Assembly: GCA_009746045.1 (NCBI GenBank)
Contig: RPFO01000065.1
Coordinates: 8,910,042-8,931,541 of the forward strand
DNA: 21,500 nucleotides
DNA from: Mesostigma viride
Lineage: Eukaryota; Streptophyta; Mesostigmatophyceae; Mesostigmatales; Mesostigmataceae
Direction of reading: 5' to 3'
A program made the translations under genes and the position numbers. Shown here one piece after another: positions 17,381 through 21,500 of the stretch. Each line of letters starts with the position of its first letter. Within the stretch, counting starts at the first letter, position 1. Under the pieces are notes generated by a model. The model did no database searches, was not told the DNA's origin, and saw nothing but the letters and a program-made list of their open reading frames with translations.

Positions 17381-17515
17381 TCCATCACCCGATTCATCCG
17401 CTTCATCATCCTCATGAACGACTCGAACACGCGGACAAGATAACGGCAGGCTCGAGCTACCATGGTCCGGATTCTTCCGATTTTGTGGCCTGCGCTGGTT
17501 GTCTCCTTGATATCA
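17381..17515 (-). repeat. Repeat Z, reverse copy
   Basis: Read on the minus strand from 17515: ATCAAGGAGACAACCAGCGC, AGGCCACAAAATCGGAAGAA, TCCGGACCATGGTAGCTCGA, then CCTGCCGTTATCTTGTCCGC, GTGTTCGAGTCGTTC and GGTGATGGAAATGTGT. The Z copy at 19671 has the same order. Confidence 0.7.
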
Positions 17516-17565
17516 AGGAGAAATCCGGACCATGGTAGCTCGAGCCTGCCGTTATCTTGTCCGCG
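17430..17565. repeat. Perfect 44-bp inverted repeat (snap-back)
   Basis: Arms 17430-17473 and 17522-17565 are fully complementary, with a 48-nt spacer. The spacer itself ends in a 20-bp perfect palindrome (17502-17521, TCTCCTTGATATCAAGGAGA). It is formed by two Z copies head to head sharing the ATCAAGGAG end; the right copy lacks 28 bp after that end. Confidence 0.9.
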
Positions 17566-18321
17566 TATATCATGACAGTGGATCCATCAATCATGAAGAC
17601 AGAGGCCCTGGCGGTTGGGCTCACCAACCCAGCGCCGCCCCTCTATCTCCTAGACGGCTCTCGAGTCCTGTATCGGGACCGCGTTAAGCTGCTGGGCAGC
17701 CTGCTCCCTAGCTGCGAGGTTGATGTGGACCACCACATCTCCCTCGCCTGGCACGCTTTACGCCAGTACCGGGCCCTGTGGCGCAAGCCCCTGGGCAAGA
17801 TCGAGAAACAGGACCTGTTCAAGGTCCTCGTCCTTCCTGTTCTCACGTATGGCGCCGAGACGTGGACCCTCACCGCCGACCTGGCCCGCAAGCTGGACGG
17901 CGCGGTCACCAGCATGCTGCGTTCCATTTTCAGAGTAGGATATGCTGCTCATGTCCGCAATGAGGACCTGTACCAGGGCATGCCCTATATCACCAGCACA
18001 ATTAAGCAACGCCGCCTGCAGCTAGTAGGGCACCTAGCTCGCACCAACCAGGTAGACACCTCACGTGGCCCCCCCGCAGGTCTGCGACCAGCCCAGCCTG
18101 GCCGGCACCTCCTGACATGGGCTGGGCCCAGTGATGTTAGACGCCGCACGGCCCGCACCTTCAAGGAACAGCTAGTAGAGGACATGGGGGGCCTAGGCCT
18201 CTCCGTGATTTGGAAGAAGATGATGGACAAGGCCAAGTGGGCCCAGGTCATAGAGGACAACGAGCCCCCCCCAGTGGGGAAGCGCCCGCGTGTGCAATCC
18301 CGCGGGAGGCACGCTAGATAG
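17557..18321 (+). pseudogene. LINE-B ORF2 C-terminal half (reverse transcriptase thumb and C-terminal domain)
   Basis: A 254-codon open frame. The first ATG lies in repeat Z, so the true LINE reading begins near residue 10. Recognisable segments are MKTEALAVG (the conserved KT region after the catalytic YADD), YRDRVKLLGSLLP (RT motif E region), FKVLVLPVLTYGAETWTL and KLDGAVTSMLRSIF. Also present are LYQGMPYITSTIKQRRLQLV, GHLAR and ARTFKEQLVEDMGGLG, and a basic end GKRPRVQSRGRHAR. This is the typical C-terminal part of non-LTR retrotransposon ORF2. The palm motifs A-C are missing, so it cannot be active. Other copies here read on as HARQ[LD]P before stopping, so the TAG at 18319 is a private truncation of three codons. 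Confidence 0.85.
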
Positions 18322-18510
18322 CTCCCCCTAGGGCAGCGTGCGGCTGCCTAGATAGATGTTGTAGGTAGAATGTTGTTAGATAGATGTAGTATGTAGCCAA
18401 TGTAGATAGATTAGACCGGTAGGAATGTGTGCACCCATACATCCATCCATCGGGGTTAATGCTCCGTGACTCCCCAACGGGAGCACGAGTCTATTTAATT
18501 ACTTAATTAA
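17566..18510 (+). mobile_element. LINE-B, 5'-truncated copy with the most complete ORF2 C-terminus
   Basis: Contains the ORF described below, then a 3' UTR with repeated TAGATAGAT words, ACCGGTAGGAATG, CCATCCATCC, the hairpin CTCCC-CAAC-GGGAG (18470-18483) and a TTAATTACTTAATTAA tail. It starts directly after the Z snap-back. No TSD could be identified. Confidence 0.8.
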
Positions 18511-19073
18511 TGAAGGCGTACGTAATTTAAAGACTGGTCGAAGCGAGATGAATTGAAGATGGCACGCACGATTGGATGTTCAGTCAAGAGTTCAAGGCAC
18601 ACCTAGTACTACGGGTAACTGTGGACGGACTCGCTCATGTAATGATAAATTTTTATGATCTAGCTGCCCTGGCTTGCAGCTTGCACATGCATGGACTTTC
18701 AAGTGCATGTGACTGATCAGTCGAGGAATTAGCTCGGACAAATATCAAAGAGACAACCAACGCAGGCCAGAATCTTGTCCAGAAGAGTCTGGACCATGGT
18801 AGCTCAGGAAGTATATAACCATAGTTGTATCGATGTGGTTGTTTCACAATTGATAAGCTAGCCTGCGTCCGTAGCTGCATTCCAAACCGAATGAAAATGC
18901 CAGGAAGTTGCATCGGTCGGCGCTGGCGCCTCTCACCAACGCAGCTACCCCAGCAGGCTAGCTGGGCTCATTTAATGCCTCCCCTTAGCTGGAAGTTGCC
19001 CGTGACTCTGGGTGGTGCAGGTGCCCTAGTGCACCTAGAGCAAGTGTTGTTTACATTCCCACCCTTGCAGGAA
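18511..19073. other. Repeat-rich spacer with a Z copy
   Basis: A Z fragment lies at 18743-18806 (ATCAAAGAGACAACCAACGC, then AGTCTGGACCATGGTAGCTC). The rest is unassigned, without a convincing open frame. Confidence 0.45.
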
Positions 19074-19081
19074 GTAGCCTA

Positions 19082-19550
19082 ATTAATTAATTAATTAATT
19101 AGACTCGTGCCCCCGTTGGGGAGTCACGGAGCATTAACCCCGATGGATGGATGGATGGGTGGGTGCAAACAGTCCTACCGGTCTAATCTATCTACATCAG
19201 CTATACACTATTGCGAACTTTTGCGGATGACTGTAGGTGTAAGTTGGCGATGCCATGGTAACCGGAGACGTCCGTCCTATAGTCAGCAAAATTGGTGCGA
19301 GAGGTCCCCAGTTCGATTCCGGTCGGATTCATTTGCAGATCGCGTTTTTCCGCGTTTTCCGCGGCCCGGTACTGAACGCAAATGGTTTTCACCTTTGCGG
19401 AGTGCCTGATCAAAAATACACTATGTACATCTATCTAACAGCATTCTAACTACAACATCTCATAGACAGCCGCACGCTGCCCTAGGGGAGCTGTCTGGCG
19501 TGCCTCCCACGGGATTGCACACGCGGGCGCTTCCCCACTGGGGGGGGCTC
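19082..19550 (-). mobile_element. LINE-B 3' end copy with 8-bp TSD, split by a SINE
   Basis: GTAGCCTA flanks it at 19074-19081 and 19551-19558. On the minus strand it keeps the last ORF2 codons (EPPPVGKRPRVQSRGRHARQ), the 3' UTR, hairpin CTCCC-CAAC-GGGGG (19123-19110) and a TTAA tail. Without the SINE the insert is about 256 bp. Confidence 0.85.
19211..19415 (+). mobile_element. tRNA-Pro-derived SINE, copy 2
   Basis: ATACACTA flanks it at 19203-19210 and 19416-19423; the LINE-B 3' UTR at 18360-18420 shows the uninterrupted sequence. The tRNA-Pro-like segment is GGTGCGAGAGGTCCC (19294-19308) followed by AGTTCGATTCC (19310-19320, box B). The 3' part contains CATTTGC and GCAAATG, which can pair, and GCG-rich CCGCGTTTTCCGCGG. 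It ends GATCAAAA and does not carry the CAAC hairpin tail of the LINEs. It is about 200 bp, the same as copy 1. Confidence 0.85.
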
Positions 19551-19560
19551 GTAGCCTAGA

Positions 19561-19646
19561 ATGTACTATAGGCCATATGCCCCTTCTCAGGGATATGTGC
19601 TACAGATACTCCCAACGGAGTCATGTTTCTAATTAATTAATTAATT
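19561..19646 (+). mobile_element. LINE-A-type 3' tail fragment
   Basis: GGATATGTGCTACA, then the hairpin ACTCC-CAAC-GGAGT (19608-19621), TCATGTT and an AATTAATTAATT tail. Only the last part of the LINE-A 3' UTR is present. Confidence 0.65.
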
Positions 19647-19670
19647 TAATGCCTAAGTAGGTAAGTAAGT

Positions 19671-19895
19671 ATCAAGGAGACAACCAGCGCAGGCCAGAAA
19701 TCGGGAGAATCCGGACCATGGTAGCTCCGAGCTCGAGCCTGCCGTTATCTTGTCCGCGTGTTCGAGTCGTTCAGAATGATGAAGATGAATGGTGATGGAA
19801 ATGTGTATCCTTGTGCATTGAAGTTATGGCTGGCTTACGTGTAGAGCGAATAGATGACTTAGACGGTGGGGCCGGAAACAGCATGCTTGATCAGG
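19671..19895 (+). repeat. Repeat Z, longest copy
   Basis: ATCAAGGAGACAACCAGCGC, AGGCCAGAAATCGGG, AATCCGGACCATGGTAGCTC, CTGCCGTTATCTTGTCCGCG, GTGATGGAAATGTGT, then GTGCATTGAAGTTATGGCTG, GTAGAGCGAATAGATGAC, GCCGGAAACAGC. The second half matches 7175-7480, which suggests that Z and the sequence 5' of the LINE-A reverse transcriptase belong to one larger element. No open frame. Confidence 0.65.
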
Positions 19896-20851
19896 GCGTG
19901 TGTTTCGAGCCTAACTGGCCAGGAGTGTCTAGTGGTGAGCACCATTGCTGCGATCGCTCTCCCACCATTTACGAGGAAATACCCGCAAATGGAAAACCAC
20001 TGAAAAGTAAGTATACAAGTTTGGGTGCGCCATGCACACGCGGGGCCGGGTTGAACCAACCAAGCATCTGCCGATAATCACGTATGCGTGGGTGGGATAC
20101 ATATACTCCATGTGATGGATGTTTCATTCGGAACGCACCGGGAATTCACCATTCCTTGCAACGATTCAGCCATAAGCTCACAGACCATGTCAGTGAACAT
20201 CGTGCATGTCAGAATCAGCTGCCGTGTCATGGAGCCAAACTGGACCCCACAACTGGCGGGACAGACCCTGGCCGGCCCGATATTTACAACATGCATGTTA
20301 TGTATAAGTCTCTATGTACAACTCGGACGCGGTCCATGCAACTAGATGAAGTGAGACAACTATGAGATACGAGCAACACTCCCTTGGAAGGGAGAACTAA
20401 GTAGAACCGCGCTTGCTGGGTCAGCCGTCACATTTGGATTTTTCAAACACGTGTACAGCCTCCCAGCAGTAATTTGACCTGCGCCGTCTACGTATTGAAT
20501 CCCTCACACAGCATGCCGTACCTGGATGTAATTATGCAACCTCATTCGAATTCTAGCGCAGCCTTTATATTTATGTCCCCCACAGCACGTTGCCCTTGTC
20601 CACGTGCTTCATTCCCCTTCGCAATTCGCCACCTCAGCACTTTGCCCCTGCTCAAGTGCTTCACTCCCATCGGCACTTAGCCCAGTCAGCGCTTTGCCAC
20701 CTCAGCACTTTGCGAGCACGTCAAGAGGCACCGAGTCCAGGTCCACTTTGCGACAGCTGTCCACGCACGTGCCGGGCGACTCGTCCTGCCCGACCATGAA
20801 GCTGGGGTTGCGACGACACTCGCCCGCGGCCGCCCACGTGGGTTGCTGCGG
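19896..20851. other. Region without a supported gene
   Basis: Holds a lone GAAGTGAGACAACTATG word at 20348 (the minisatellite and 7207 motif) and a degenerate tandem stretch at 20585-20715 built on CAGCACTTTGCC/GTGCTTCA words. No exon is supported. Confidence 0.4.
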
Positions 20852-20948
20852 GTGGGTTGTCCCATGAGGGCAAGCATGGGTAACAAATAAGGCAAACAAG
20901 GTGGGTTGTCACGTAAAGGTAACCAGGGCACAAATAGCGCAAACAAGG
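20852..20948. repeat. Two-copy 49-bp tandem repeat
   Basis: Copies start GTGGGTTGTC at 20852 and 20901 and end GCAAACAAG, with scattered differences. Confidence 0.75.
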
Positions 20949-21308
20949 TGTAAGGAACTACGCGCACATGCAGAACAAGCCCACGTGGCGCCCCCTTCTT
21001 GCTGCATAGTGTTGTCACACATGCCACAATGTCCGATAAACACGTCGAAACCCGTATTGCTACATGGCACAGTTACCTCGCAGCTGCAGCTCTTGTGTCT
21101 GTGCCGCACACTGCAGGCCGCACAGCCACAACTTCTTGTGGCATCTATACTTGCATCACGAGAGTAGGATGACCCAGCTGCGCCATCTATATCCAGCCTC
21201 ACAGCAGTACTAGCTCGACCGTGCACAGAAGCAGCTTAACCCTGCACTCACATGCTGTCGACAGCAGTGGATGCCTCAAAGCATGCTGGCTGAAACATGC
21301 CTCCCACT
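20949..21308 (-). other. Probable 3' flank / 3' UTR of the delta-tubulin gene
   Basis: Lies downstream of the stop codon on the minus strand. I see no TGTAA or AATAAA on that strand in this stretch, so the mRNA end is not located. Confidence 0.35.
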
Positions 21309-21500
21309 TCACAGCATGCGGTATCGCGCGATCGTGTCCTCCACGCCCGCGAGCGCCTCCTCGAAATCCTCGAGCTGCAGGCCGTGTTGCTCGTATTGGT
21401 GCAGGTACGCGCGCGACGCCAGCATGCGGTATGTGCGGCCCGCCACGTCCTCCATCGGACGCAGCACGCTGCCGCCGTTGCTTAAAATAGCCGCCGCCGT
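21309..21500 (-). CDS. Delta-tubulin, C-terminal 63 residues (partial at window edge)
   Basis: Minus-strand frame open from the window edge to TGA (21311-21309). It reads SVLRPMEDVAGRTYRMLASR, AYLHQYEQHGLQLEDFEEAL and AGVEDTIARYRML. The 'A.[KR]A[YF][LI]HQY..[FH]G...EDF...' pattern with a final VE..I..Y segment is the C-terminal helix region of delta-tubulin (TUBD1; UNI3 in Chlamydomonas), a basal-body and centriole protein needed for triplet microtubules. Gamma-, epsilon- and alpha/beta-tubulins have different ends (alpha/beta have long acidic tails, absent here). Strong GC bias supports coding. The rest of the gene lies beyond 21500. Confidence 0.75.
   Translation of the reverse strand, partial: TAAAILSNGGSVLRPMEDVAGRTYRMLASRAYLHQYEQHGLQLEDFEEALAGVEDTIARYRML

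Noticed and set aside
19294-19321. Functional tRNA-Pro gene
   Set aside because: Only the 3' half is tRNA-like, the T-stem has mismatches and no acceptor stem can be formed; TSDs show it is a SINE.

Overview
The window looks like nuclear DNA of a flagellate eukaryote, most probably a green alga. The reasons are GC-rich coding exons with GT-AG introns, a TGTAA motif (the chlorophyte-type polyadenylation signal) downstream of the first gene, a delta-tubulin 3' end (a basal-body protein), and a dense layer of LINE, SINE and TIR-element debris. There are no bacterial-style operons or ribosome-binding sites. The species cannot be named from the sequence.

Layout. Positions 1-2548 hold no gene I can support, but contain a cluster of G-box palindromes (1016-1290) and a GTT microsatellite. 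Positions 2549-5406 (+) carry one gene of unknown function with two introns, encoding about 792 aa of low-complexity protein. Positions 5700-19900 are a mosaic of nested retroelements. I name the families here only for reference. LINE-A has an ORF2 ending in a PPPPKRRRRFDE-type tail. LINE-B has an ORF2 ending ...KRPRVQSRGRHAR. Element C has an ORF1-like reading frame followed directly by a 3' UTR, with no ORF2. There is also a roughly 200-bp SINE carrying the 3' half of a tRNA-Pro, a 1.8-kb TIR element with TGTC...GACA ends, and a dispersed repeat Z. Families A, B and C all end in a small CAAC-loop hairpin followed by an AT-rich microsatellite. Many copies still have 8-14 bp target-site duplications (TSDs), so the order of insertion can be read. 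Positions 13.3-17.4 kb hold a decayed retroelement ORF, a 56-bp minisatellite with higher-order structure, and weak exon candidates on the minus strand. The last 192 bases are the C-terminal coding end of delta-tubulin on the minus strand.

How the parts relate. The most informative structure is one LINE-A copy (about 7440-11955). It is interrupted first by element C (8313-9492, TSD GCAGCTAA) and then by the TIR element (9843-11639, TSD TTGA). Removing both restores a continuous LINE C-terminal region that can be aligned to the LINE-A and LINE-B copies elsewhere in the window. The shared hairpin tails suggest that several autonomous and non-autonomous elements use related reverse-transcription start signals. 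That is an inference from sequence sharing, not a demonstrated mechanism.
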